Shown here: piece after piece, positions 25,553 to 33,538 of the stretch
How the letters are laid out: each line of letters opens with the position of its first letter
Position numbering within the stretch: position 1 is the stretch's first letter
Notes under the pieces: generated by a model
Database searches by the model: none
Told to the model about the DNA's origin: nothing
The model's input: only the letters and a program-made list of their open reading frames with translations
Assembly: GCA_945865725.1 (NCBI GenBank)
Contig: CAMBEO010000010.1
Location: 1-58,522 of the forward strand
Source: Thermoflexus hugenholtzii JAD2
GTDB lineage: Bacteria > Chloroflexota > UBA11872 > UBA12225
Length of the DNA stretch: 58,522 nucleotides
Direction: 5' to 3'
Program-made: the position numbers and the translations under genes

Positions 25553-26410
25553 TCATGCCCTGGGGCGCGGCGGCGTTGCCGCGGCGCGCGGCAACGCCGT
25601 GGGAGAGGGCATCGGGGTAGCGACCCGGTAGGCGGGGCGCGTCGGCGCGCGCACGTCAAGCGTGGTGAGGCGCATGCCCTGGTCGTGCGCCGCGGAGCGG
25701 ACCGCGAGCATGTGCCCGAACTTCGTGTTCAGGTCATCAGGCTCCCCGAAGATCACCCGGGTGCCGTCGTCAACCACGAAGGTCAGTCCCGTCGCGCCGT
25801 ATTCGATGGCCGAGACTGGCACGCGCATCGCGTCGAACGCCGTCGCGACCACGCCGACGGCGAGGACTGCCCGCGCCGGGAGGCGATCCCCGGGTTGCAA
25901 GGGGGTGCCCGACGTGTCGATGACGATCGGGAGTGTCGGGGAGCCTGCACTGGACGTCGGTTCGCTCGCGACGGCGACGATGAAGCCGTGGTCATCGACG
26001 AGGAGGTCGCTGGCAAACGTCCGCCAGAGGATGATCGGGAGCCGTTCCTCGACCTCGATCTCGACGACGTTTGGCAGGCGCGGGATCACGCGCGCGCGGC
26101 GCACGCCGGGCAAGCTTGCCACCTCGGCGGCGACCTGTGACGAGGACACGAGGAAGATGCTCTGACCGACGACCGACGCGACCGACTGCACGGTCGTGCC
26201 GGATACGCGCTCGAAGTCTCCTGCGCGCACGAGGACGACCTGCTCGACGCGGAACCACGGTGCCTGGATCAGGGCGGCGCCTGCGGCGGCTGCCAGGAGC
26301 GCGCACGAGATGGCAATCGCGCGCCACCGAAGCGTGGAGGGGGCGGCGGCCGTGACCGGGGCAGCCTCGCCCCGGGCGGCTCGGCGGTCGGTCCATCTGG
26401 CTGCCGTCAC
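25553..26410 (-). CDS. ftsQ: Cell division protein FtsQ/DivIB
   Basis: A bitopic membrane protein of the divisome, 285 residues. It has a short cytoplasmic Arg-rich tail, a membrane helix around 29-48 (AIAISCALLAAAAGAALI), a POTRA domain starting PWFRVEQVVLVRAGDFER, and the FtsQ region with LPNVVEIEVEERLPIILWR. The C-terminal 25 residues are Pro/Ala/Arg-rich. The GTG at 26410 overlaps the murB stop as GTGA, indicating translational coupling. It would complex with FtsL and FtsI outside the membrane. Confidence 0.9.
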   Translation of the reverse strand: MTAARWTDRRAARGEAAPVTAAAPSTLRWRAIAISCALLAAAAGAALIQAPWFRVEQVVLVRAGDFERVSGTTVQSVASVVGQSIFLVSSSQVAAEVASLPGVRRARVIPRLPNVVEIEVEERLPIILWRTFASDLLVDDHGFIVAVASEPTSSAGSPTLPIVIDTSGTPLQPGDRLPARAVLAVGVVATAFDAMRVPVSAIEYGATGLTFVVDDGTRVIFGEPDDLNTKFGHMLAVRSAAHDQGMRLTTLDVRAPTRPAYRVATPMPSPTALPRAAATPPRPRA

Positions 26411-27492
26411 TGGCCGGGTTCCTGAGATGCGAACTGGTGAGCGGGAGCGACCGCAGCCTCGCGGAGCAGCCCTTCGGTGTCCCGCGGGTCCCAGTCGCCA
26501 ACGAGGAGGACTTCGGGTTGCAGGCGGATTCCGTCGCGGGCGAAGACGGTTGCCTGGCCCTCGCGCATCAAGGCGGCGACATCCGTGGCGGTGGCCCGCC
26601 CGCGATTGACGATCCAGTTGGCGTGTACCGGACTGACTTGCGCGTCGCCCCGGAGGTGCCCCTTCATGCCGGCCGCTTCGAGCAGGCGCCCGGCGCTATC
26701 CCCGGGCGGGTTGCGAAAGACCGAGCCGCAGCTGCGCTCCGTTGGTTGGCGTCGGCGCCGTGTTCGCTCGAGCTCGTCGATGCGCGCGAGGAGGCGTTCC
26801 GGGTCCGCCCGCTTCAGGCGCAGGCGAACCCCGAGAACGACACCGTGCCCCGGGTCCTTGAACCGTGACCGGCGGTAGTCGAACCCCATCTCGGCATTCG
26901 CGAACACGACCACCGAACCGGTGCTGGCGGTCGGACCGGGTACCCACGCACGGACGGCGTCGGCGATCGAAGCGATGTCGCCGTCGTAGGCGCCGGCATT
27001 GCCCGCGACAGCACCGCCGATCGTCCCGGGGATGCCACAGGCCCACTCGACGCCCCCTAGCCCCTCACGCGCGGCCCAACGTGACACGGACGCGGTCATG
27101 CACCCCGCTTCGACATCGACGAGCACCGTGGTGCCGTGATCGTCGGTGATCGTCCCCGCGCCAATCTCTTGCCTTGAAGCCTGGACCTTGATCGCGAGGC
27201 CCGGGAACCCCCGGTCGGCAACGACGACATTGCTTCCGCCGCCGAGGACCAGGACAGGCACCTGGCTGGCAGCGGCCCATCCTAGGCACGCGGCAAGCTC
27301 GCCGGGAAGCGACGCCCGGATCAGCAGTTTCGCGGGGCCGCCGACCTTCAGGGACGTGAAGGGTGCCAACGGCGCGTCGTGCGTGACGCCGAGGTTAGTC
27401 GCGCGCGCGAGTTCATCCGGATCGTACTGGCCCATCATCGAAAGGTCCGAAGGCATCCTTGCCCGGGTCCGCATGTTCTGGGGTACAGGCAT
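26407..27492 (-). CDS. murB: UDP-N-acetylenolpyruvoylglucosamine reductase MurB
   Basis: Reduces UDP-GlcNAc-enolpyruvate to UDP-MurNAc with NADPH and FAD. The 361-residue product has the FAD-binding region with TSLKVGGPAKLL, VLGGGSNVVVAD, WACGIPGTIGGAVAGNAGAY and FDYRRSRFK. The catalytic serine lies in SCGSVFRNPPGDSAG and the catalytic glutamate in RLQPEVLLVG. Both halves of the enzyme are complete. The start is not certain (ATG 27492, or codons up to about 20 residues later such as the paired Met before GQYDPDE). It lies between murC and ftsQ as in many dcw clusters. Confidence 0.93.
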   Translation of the reverse strand: MPVPQNMRTRARMPSDLSMMGQYDPDELARATNLGVTHDAPLAPFTSLKVGGPAKLLIRASLPGELAACLGWAAASQVPVLVLGGGSNVVVADRGFPGLAIKVQASRQEIGAGTITDDHGTTVLVDVEAGCMTASVSRWAAREGLGGVEWACGIPGTIGGAVAGNAGAYDGDIASIADAVRAWVPGPTASTGSVVVFANAEMGFDYRRSRFKDPGHGVVLGVRLRLKRADPERLLARIDELERTRRRRQPTERSCGSVFRNPPGDSAGRLLEAAGMKGHLRGDAQVSPVHANWIVNRGRATATDVAALMREGQATVFARDGIRLQPEVLLVGDWDPRDTEGLLREAAVAPAHQFASQEPGQ

Positions 27493-27598
27493 GCGTGCCG
27501 AGCTCGCGGTCGCGGAGGCGGAGAAGACGCCAGCGCTCCGGCGGGGTGCGTGTTCCGGTAGCGTCCCTTGGAACGCCGCACGGACCGGACGCGTGACG

Positions 27599-29065
27599 TC
27601 ACGCTGGGCCGCTAGCGGCGGTTGCGGTGAGGCGACGAGCGATCTCGCGCCCGCTGCGGTCGATCGGGCCGGCGCCCATCACGACGACGACGTCGCCGGG
27701 TGCGGCGTGGTTGAAGACAGCATCGACGAGGTCGCCCTCGCTCCGGACGTGGTCGGCGCGCACTCCACTGTGGGCGGCACGAAGCGCGTCCACGAGTTCC
27801 GGCGCTCCGCGGTAGGCACCGTCTGGTTCGCGACCGGGAGGCGAATACGTGTCGGCAAGGATGACGCGGTCGGCGGTAGCAAGGGCATCAACGAAGTCGT
27901 CGAAAAGGCGCTCGGTCCGTACATGCAGGTGCGGCTGGAAGACCGCCCAGAGGCGCCCTCCCGCCACCGACGGGCGCGCCGCGGCAAGGGTGGCGCGCAC
28001 CTCCGTCGGGTGATGCGCGTAATCCTCGACGACCAGGATGCCGCGGTCGTCGTGGATGACCTGGAATCGTCGACGGACGCCGTGAAACCGCTCGAGGGCG
28101 GCGATCGAGACGTGCAAGGGGACGCCTGCGTGGGCGGCGACGGCACACGCGGCGATCGCGTTCATGGCGTTGTGCGCGCCGGGGATCTTGAGGTGCATCG
28201 GGACGGCGGCACCATCTGGGGGGACGACGAGGAACGCCGCGCCGGCGCCATCCGGACGGAAGTCGGCCACGCGCCACGCGTCGTCCGCCGTGGATGCGGA
28301 CATGCCGTAGCGGACGAGGCCGATGCCACGGGACGCGAGGCCTGCCGTCGCAAGGATCCGGTCAAGGCGAGCGCCACGATCAGGGCCGGCGCCCGACGCG
28401 GCGATCACTACCCCCCCGCCCACGACGCGGTCGAGAAATGCCGAGTAGGCCCCCTCCATCTCCGCGACTGAGCCGTAGTACTCGAAGTGTTCCGGTTCGA
28501 CGTTGGTGACGACGGCGACTTCGGGCGCAAAGGCGAGGAAGCGCCGGTCGTACTCGTCTGCCTCGACGACCATCCAGTCGCCGGTGCCCATGCCTGCGCT
28601 CGTGTCGAGGTCGACGAGTTCGCCGCCGACCTGAAATGAAGGGTCGAGGCCTCCTGCTTGAAGGGCGAGAGTGACCATCGCGGTCGTCGTCGTCTTGCCG
28701 TGCGTCCCGGCCACGGCGATGCCCCGGCGAGCGTTGACGAAGGTTGCCAGCGCGTCCGCGTGCTTGAGGACCGTGACGCCGGCGGCCCGTGCCGCGACGA
28801 GCTCGGGGTTGGAAGGCGGGATCGCCGACGACGCGACGACAAGCGGGCGTGCGGACCCGAGACACGATGCGACATGGGTCGCGTCATGGCCGATCGCCAC
28901 GGTGGTGCCGAGAGCCTGGAGGTCCCGGAGGGCCTTGGAGTCGGAGGCATCGGACCCGGAGACGGTCGCGCCGGTCGCCAGGTAGAGGCGGGCGAGGGCG
29001 CTCATGCCTGCGCCGCCGATGCCGACGAGGTGGACATGACTGGCGGGAAGGGCGAGCGGTGGCAT
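27599..29065 (-). CDS. murC: UDP-N-acetylmuramate--L-alanine ligase MurC
   Basis: Adds the first amino acid of the stem peptide. The 488-residue product has the N-terminal UDP-binding domain with VHLVGIGGAGMSALARLY, the P-loop GTHGKTTTTAM, the Mur-ligase central domain with VVEADEYDRRFL and TNVEPEHFEYY, and the C-terminal domain with VVEDYAHHPTEVRATL. The ATG at 29065 follows GGAGGAA at good spacing. The upstream gap to murG (29066-29313) is mostly repeat modules. MurC is the only amino-acid-adding ligase here besides MurF; murD is absent from the window. Confidence 0.95.
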   Translation of the reverse strand: MPPLALPASHVHLVGIGGAGMSALARLYLATGATVSGSDASDSKALRDLQALGTTVAIGHDATHVASCLGSARPLVVASSAIPPSNPELVAARAAGVTVLKHADALATFVNARRGIAVAGTHGKTTTTAMVTLALQAGGLDPSFQVGGELVDLDTSAGMGTGDWMVVEADEYDRRFLAFAPEVAVVTNVEPEHFEYYGSVAEMEGAYSAFLDRVVGGGVVIAASGAGPDRGARLDRILATAGLASRGIGLVRYGMSASTADDAWRVADFRPDGAGAAFLVVPPDGAAVPMHLKIPGAHNAMNAIAACAVAAHAGVPLHVSIAALERFHGVRRRFQVIHDDRGILVVEDYAHHPTEVRATLAAARPSVAGGRLWAVFQPHLHVRTERLFDDFVDALATADRVILADTYSPPGREPDGAYRGAPELVDALRAAHSGVRADHVRSEGDLVDAVFNHAAPGDVVVVMGAGPIDRSGREIARRLTATAASGPA

Positions 29066-29144
29066 CGTGGCGTTCCTCCGGCGTGCGTCTGGCGGTGAGA
29101 AATGATCGCGGGAAATCCGCGCGTGAATGCGATACAAGCGGCCT

Positions 29145-29298
29145 GGCGGGAGAGGGAAGCACCACCCCACCATCACCCCCTAGCCCCCACCATCGTTATC
29201 CGCGTACGCGATTGAAAACTCCCACGCTGCGGCGGGACGGCCCCCTCCATTTGCCGCAACAAGCACCCCCCAACGCTGCGGCGGGAGAGGGAAGCACC
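29145..29298 (+). repeat. mosaic repeat cluster between murG and murC
   Basis: Modules in order: a partial A (GGGAGAGGGAAGCACC near 29149), module B at 29188-29212 (ATCGTTATCCGCGTACGCG core), partial A at 29225, module C at 29245-29260, and A at 29274-29298. The same B-then-partial-A arrangement, including TTGAAAACTCCCACG, recurs at 48836. Confidence 0.85.
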
Positions 29299-29313
29299 GC
29301 CCCACCCCGGCGA

Positions 29314-30489
29314 TCAGCGACGCGCGACGGATTCGAGCAGCGCCACGACGTTCGCCGCTGCCTCGGGACGTGCCAGGCGGCGCGACGCCGCGGCCATGGC
29401 CTCGAGGCGGGCGGGCCTTGCCAGCAGCCCGAGCGTCGTGGCGAGGAGGCCGGGCGTCGTGCCTCCCGTGGCGAGGAGGGCGTCGTCCGGGATCGTGATC
29501 GCCGCGCCTGCTTCGGCGAGGATTGCGGCGTTCTCCGACTGGTGCCCGCCGGCGAAGGTTCCCGGCACCAGGATTCCCGGACGGCCCGTCGCGGGCAACT
29601 CGGCGATCGTCGATGCGCCGGCCCGGCAGATGACGAGGTCGCTGGCGGCCATCGCGTCGGCCATGCCCCGGTGGAGGTAGCGGAAGAGGTGGTAGCGCCG
29701 TCGGAGCGGGTCTGGTAGGGCCGTGCGCGCCTCCCTCAGGCGGGCCTCGTCAAGGTCGCCGCACAGGTGGATCACCTCGGCGTGATGCAGGAGCGGTTCG
29801 AGCCCATCGCGGACGGCGAAGTTCAGGCTCCGTGCGCCCGAACTGCCACCGGTGACGAGGACGACCGGCAGGCTCCCGTCGATCCCGAAGGCGGCGCGCC
29901 CCCGGTCGCGGTCGGCGGACAGGAAGTCGGGGCGGATCGGGTACCCGGTGACGACGGATCGTGGGGTCCGCCAGTGCGCGCGCGTGGCCGAGAAACCCAT
30001 GGCGACGCGCGTGGCGAGCGGCGCCATGACCCGCACGGCAAGGCCCGGCACGACGTCCGGGAGGAAGATGACGGCGGGTACGCCCCGCAGGCGCGCCGCG
30101 ACGATGACGGGCGCACTGACGTATCCCCCGGTCACCAGGACCACGTCAGGCCGGAACGACGCGACGAGGCGCACGGCTTGGGCCAGGGCGGTGCCGAGGC
30201 GGAATGCCCCCCACGCCGCCCGATGTGGCGCGACGCCCCGGATCGGCGAGGCGCCGAGGCGGGTCCGGGCGAACCCGGCATGGGCGAGGACCTCGGCGTC
30301 GATGCGGGAAGGGCCATGCGCGAAGTGGACGACCGGCCCGTCGCTGGTACCAGGGAGTCCCGGGGCGAGGGCGTGGACCACGCTCAAGGCAGGGTAGATG
30401 TGGCCCGCGGTGCCGCCGCCGCCGACGAGGACGCGGAGCGCCCGGCGTTCGGGATGGGTGCGGGGGAGGGAAGCGGGAAGCGCCCCCAC
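29314..30489 (-). CDS. murG: UDP-GlcNAc--lipid I N-acetylglucosaminyltransferase MurG
   Basis: Makes lipid II at the inner membrane face. The 391-residue GT-B enzyme has the N-terminal loop VLVGGGGTAGHIYPALSV, VVLVTGGYVSAPV and IFLPDVVPGLA. The C-terminal donor-binding loops are VLVTGGSSGARSLN and VICRAGASTIAEL, followed by GTFAGGHQSENA. The only reasonable start is a GTG at 30489, preceded at 7 nt by GGAGGG. Both the start codon and this ribosome-binding site lie at the edge of a repeat module A copy. The first 20 residues are poorly conserved, so a nearby non-standard start is possible. Confidence 0.93.
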   Translation of the reverse strand: MGALPASLPRTHPERRALRVLVGGGGTAGHIYPALSVVHALAPGLPGTSDGPVVHFAHGPSRIDAEVLAHAGFARTRLGASPIRGVAPHRAAWGAFRLGTALAQAVRLVASFRPDVVLVTGGYVSAPVIVAARLRGVPAVIFLPDVVPGLAVRVMAPLATRVAMGFSATRAHWRTPRSVVTGYPIRPDFLSADRDRGRAAFGIDGSLPVVLVTGGSSGARSLNFAVRDGLEPLLHHAEVIHLCGDLDEARLREARTALPDPLRRRYHLFRYLHRGMADAMAASDLVICRAGASTIAELPATGRPGILVPGTFAGGHQSENAAILAEAGAAITIPDDALLATGGTTPGLLATTLGLLARPARLEAMAAASRRLARPEAAANVVALLESVARR

Positions 30490-30496
30490 CCTCAGT

Positions 30497-30633
30497 CCCT
30501 CCCCCGCTGCGGCGGGAGAGGGAAGCACCACCCCTCCCCCGCTGCGGCGGGAGAGGGAAGCACCACCCCCACCGCCTCCTTCGTTATCCGCGTACGCGAT
30601 CCCTCCCCCGCTGCGGCGGGAGAGGGAATCACC
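30497..30633 (+). repeat. three module A copies plus module B between ftsW and murG
   Basis: Module A copies lie at 30497-30529, 30532-30564 and 30601-30632, with a module B copy (CGTTATCCGCGTACGCGAT) at 30577-30600. The first two A copies are almost in tandem, with a 35-nt period. They fill most of the 188-nt gap and abut the murG start. Confidence 0.88.
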
Positions 30634-30677
30634 GCTCCCTACCCCCCCCTTCGCCGGCGGTTCGTTCGCGGCCACGC

Positions 30678-31919
30678 TCAAGCGGTCGCCACGCTGCGGC
30701 GCGCGCGCCAGTTCGGGAGCCACGACTTGGCGCCCTCCGTGACCGGCACCTGGCGCGAAACGGAGAGGATCAGGCCGCACATCGCGCACGAGGCGATGAT
30801 CGATGACCCGCCATAGCTGAAGAACGGCAGCGTGATACCGGTGAACGGCACGCTGCTCGTCAGGACGGCGATGTTGACGAGGGCCTGGAGGACGATTCCC
30901 ATCGTCGCACCCGCGGCGATGCAGCGGCCAAGCGCGTCGGGCGCGTTTACGGCCACGTGCAGTCCCCGCCACATGAAGAACGTGAATGCGGCAAGTGTTC
31001 CGACCGTTCCGAGCAGGCCGAACTCCTCGCCCAGGACCGCGAAGATGCTGTCGGTGTGCGGGAAGGGCAGGAAGAAGAACTTCTGGCGCGACACCCCGGG
31101 CCCGACCCCGGCGATGCCCCCCGAACCGAGGGCGAGCAACGCCTGGACGACGTGATAGCCCGCGCCCTGGGCGCTGGCCCACGGGTCGACGAAGGTCGTC
31201 CATCGCACGAGACGGTACGGCTCGATCACGACGAGGCCGATGCCAGCGATGGCGGCGCCCCCCGCCGTGAGGATGACGTGGGAGGTGCGGGCACCCGCGA
31301 CGAGATAAACGACGGCACCCGTCAATACGATGACCACGGTCGTGCCCATGTCGGGCTGGCTCATGACGAGCGCGGCGATCAGCCCGTAGGCGCCGGCGAA
31401 GGCCAAGAGGCCGTCCCGCGCGGCGGCGGCGATGCCCGGGCGCTGGGTGAGGTAGGCCGCCGTGGAGACGACGAGGACCGGCTTGATCAGCTCCCCCGGC
31501 TGGAACAGCTGGACCCCGCCGATGGCGAGCCAGCGCTGGGCACCGTTGACCGACTGGCCAAGCCCGAAGATGACGAGGAGGAGGATGCCCACGGACGCCA
31601 GGAAGCCTGCACGCCAGAGCGAGGCAATGCGGTGGTAGTCGAGGAGTGCCAGGACGGTGGCGATGGCGGCCCCGCCGAGAAGCATGCGGAGTTGGCGCCA
31701 GAGGTAATACGTGGCATCGCGCGTCTCGGCGTAGGAGACGATGCTGCTCGCGCTCAGGAGCATCAGCAGGCCCGGGATCACGAGCAGGAGGGTTGCCACG
31801 ACGATGGTCGCGTCAACACGCGATCGCGGCGCACCTTGGGGGGTGGCGTCCGGCTGGACACGCGTGCGAATGGACGGCCGCAGTTCGAGCAGGTGGCGTC
31901 GGCGGGACGCCCCCACCAT
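30678..31919 (-). CDS. ftsW: Lipid II polymerase FtsW (SEDS family)
   Basis: The septal peptidoglycan glycosyltransferase partner of FtsI, 413 residues with about ten membrane helices. Family motifs include SYAETRDATYYLWRQL, NGAQRWLAIGGVQLFQPGEL, LVMSQPDMGTTVVI, the long extracytoplasmic loop with GYHVVQALLALGSGGIAGVGPG, KFFFLPFPHTDSIFAVLGEE and the late FFSYGGSS. The ATG at 31919 lies inside repeat module B, and no better start exists before the first helix. The frame stays open upstream through the repeats to an ATG at 32351, which would add a 144-residue disordered N terminus. I prefer the shorter form. Confidence 0.92.
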   Translation of the reverse strand: MVGASRRRHLLELRPSIRTRVQPDATPQGAPRSRVDATIVVATLLLVIPGLLMLLSASSIVSYAETRDATYYLWRQLRMLLGGAAIATVLALLDYHRIASLWRAGFLASVGILLLVIFGLGQSVNGAQRWLAIGGVQLFQPGELIKPVLVVSTAAYLTQRPGIAAAARDGLLAFAGAYGLIAALVMSQPDMGTTVVIVLTGAVVYLVAGARTSHVILTAGGAAIAGIGLVVIEPYRLVRWTTFVDPWASAQGAGYHVVQALLALGSGGIAGVGPGVSRQKFFFLPFPHTDSIFAVLGEEFGLLGTVGTLAAFTFFMWRGLHVAVNAPDALGRCIAAGATMGIVLQALVNIAVLTSSVPFTGITLPFFSYGGSSIIASCAMCGLILSVSRQVPVTEGAKSWLPNWRARRSVATA

Positions 31920-32064
31920 CGTTATCCGCGTAGGCGATCCCTCCCCCGCTGCGGCGGGAGAGGGAAGCGCCACCCCCTGCCCCAATACGACCCCCACCCT
32001 CAATCCCTCCCCCGCTGCGGCGGGAGAGGGAAGCACCACCACCGCCCCCTCCATCTGCCGCAAG
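31914..32064 (+). repeat. modules B, A, A and C upstream of ftsW
   Basis: Module B at 31914-31938, A at 31939-31971 and 32005-32037, C at 32049-32064. Together with the tandem repeat at 32353 they account for much of the 625-nt gap between mraY and ftsW. The remainder (32065-32352 and 32484-32544) shows no gene I can support, except that the ftsW frame stays open across it. Confidence 0.85.
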
Positions 32065-32352
32065 CCCCACCAACCCCCTCGTCCGCTCGCGTGTACCCGT
32101 TCCCGGTCATGGGCGGCCTGGCCGACGAGCGACGCGCGTGCCGGAATTGATCGTCGCCATCGGTCCATCGGCCCAGTGCCAACGGCGGTGCCAGCGGCCG
32201 CGGGCGCCTCGTCCCGTGCTTGGCGACCGGGGCGGGCACGGCGGCGTGGATCGACGTCCCGACCGAAGATCCGCGCGAGCAAGCCGGGATTCGAGGGCGG
32301 GGGCGCGGTTCGACGTCCCGGTACGCCGGGATCGAAAGGCGGACGCCTCATA

Positions 32353-32483
32353 GGGTGGGACTGCCACTGCTCCGGAGCGGGCTGGAAGCCCGCGGACCAG
32401 TCGTGCGGCGCGCGAAAAGGGTGGGACTGCCACTGCTCCGGAGCGGGCTGGAAGCCCGCGGACCAGTCGTGCGGCGCGCGAAA
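32353..32483 (+). repeat. 66-bp tandem repeat (module F), two copies
   Basis: Two nearly identical units at 32353-32418 and 32419-32483. Each contains GGGTGGGACTGCCACTGC, a GCGGGCTGGAAGCCCGC hairpin, the CGGACCA string also found in module E, and ends GCGGCGCGCGAAA. The perfect 16-bp palindrome CGGGCTTGCAAGCCCG at 53149 resembles its hairpin. Confidence 0.9.
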
Positions 32484-32544
32484 GCGGTTCTCCCGCACCC
32501 CGGCCTGGGCGCCTCGGCCCTCCATGGCACCGTGGCCAACACTA

Positions 32545-33501
32545 CTACCATCGCGAGACCCAGATTGCCGTGATCGCGCCGATGGCTCCGGCGATCCAGA
32601 AGCGCTGGACCACCCACGTTTCCGTCCACCCGACCCGCTCGAAGTGATGGTGCAACGGGGCATAGCGGAGTATTCGCCGACCGCGAAGCTTGACGCTCAA
32701 TACCTGGGCGATGTCAGAGGCGGCGTTCGCGACGAACACGATCCCGGCGGGGATGAGGAGGAACGGTTCCCCGAGGAGCAGTGCGGTGATGCCGAGCATG
32801 CCCCCGAGCGGAAGCGCCCCGATGTCCCCCATCCACATCTGCGCAGGGTGGGCGTTGAACCAGAGGTAGGCGAGGATCGAACCGACAACGATCGCGCAGA
32901 GGGAGGCGACGGCCACGTCCCCGCGCTCGGCCGACACGACCCAGAACGCCAGGAACGCGAGCGCGCTGGTCGTCCCGGCGAGGCTGTCGAGACCGTCGGT
33001 GATCGCGACCGAACTGGTCGTGGCAACCATCACGAACGCGGCAGCGGCGAGGTACGCCCACGTCGGCAAGGTGAACCATCCAAGGAACGGAACATGCAAC
33101 TGATTAAGTCCAAAGGCGTGGAGCGCGGTGGCGGCGATAAGTCCGGTGCCGATTTCGACCGCCCACTTGGAGGCGGGCGGAAGGCCCGCCGACTTGCGCT
33201 TGCCGACGAGGGTAGTCACGTCGTCGATGGCCCCGAGGATTGCGAGGGTGATCCCGACCCCGAGGGGGACCAGGAGGGCGGGGTCGCCGCTGGTTGCGAC
33301 GACGCCGAGCGAGATGGCCAGGGTGGGGACGAGGAAGACGACACCGCCCATGGTCGGCGTTCCGGCCTTGTGGGCGTGCTCGGACGGCTCGCTCGGGTTG
33401 AGTTGCTTGCCAGCCCAGGTCGACGCGTACGCGAGCCATCGCGGGCCGATGACGGCACCGCAGGCGAACGAGAGCACGGCGAGCGCGAGTGTCGAGGTCA
33501 G
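32545..33501 (-). CDS. mraY: Phospho-N-acetylmuramoyl-pentapeptide-transferase MraY
   Basis: Makes lipid I from UDP-MurNAc-pentapeptide and undecaprenyl phosphate. About 318 residues, multi-spanning. Motifs: HKAGTPTMGGVVF (about 43-55), GAIDDVTTLVGKRKS with the paired Asp, AITDGLDSLAGT, WMGDIGALPLGG and PLHHHFERVGW. The nearest standard start is a GTG at 33477, which would cut the first membrane helix. Reading back, an in-frame CTG at 33501 gives the full helix (LTSTLALAVLSFACGAVIG) and has a perfect GGAGG exactly 6 nt upstream, so I chose it. murF ends 37 nt before. Confidence 0.92.
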   Translation of the reverse strand: MTSTLALAVLSFACGAVIGPRWLAYASTWAGKQLNPSEPSEHAHKAGTPTMGGVVFLVPTLAISLGVVATSGDPALLVPLGVGITLAILGAIDDVTTLVGKRKSAGLPPASKWAVEIGTGLIAATALHAFGLNQLHVPFLGWFTLPTWAYLAAAAFVMVATTSSVAITDGLDSLAGTTSALAFLAFWVVSAERGDVAVASLCAIVVGSILAYLWFNAHPAQMWMGDIGALPLGGMLGITALLLGEPFLLIPAGIVFVANAASDIAQVLSVKLRGRRILRYAPLHHHFERVGWTETWVVQRFWIAGAIGAITAIWVSRW

Positions 33502-33538
33502 GATCGTCCTCCAGGGGCAGGTTCGAGACGAGCGCGCG

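Noticed and set aside
27146-28471. Plus-strand frame (441 codons) across murB and murC
   Set aside because: It is antisense to conserved Mur enzymes and has no motifs.
30497-30633. Closely spaced identical repeats that could suggest a CRISPR array
   Set aside because: Copies are too few, spacings differ (35 and 69 nt), the spacers are themselves modules seen elsewhere, and no cas gene is present. The same holds for 41550-41675.
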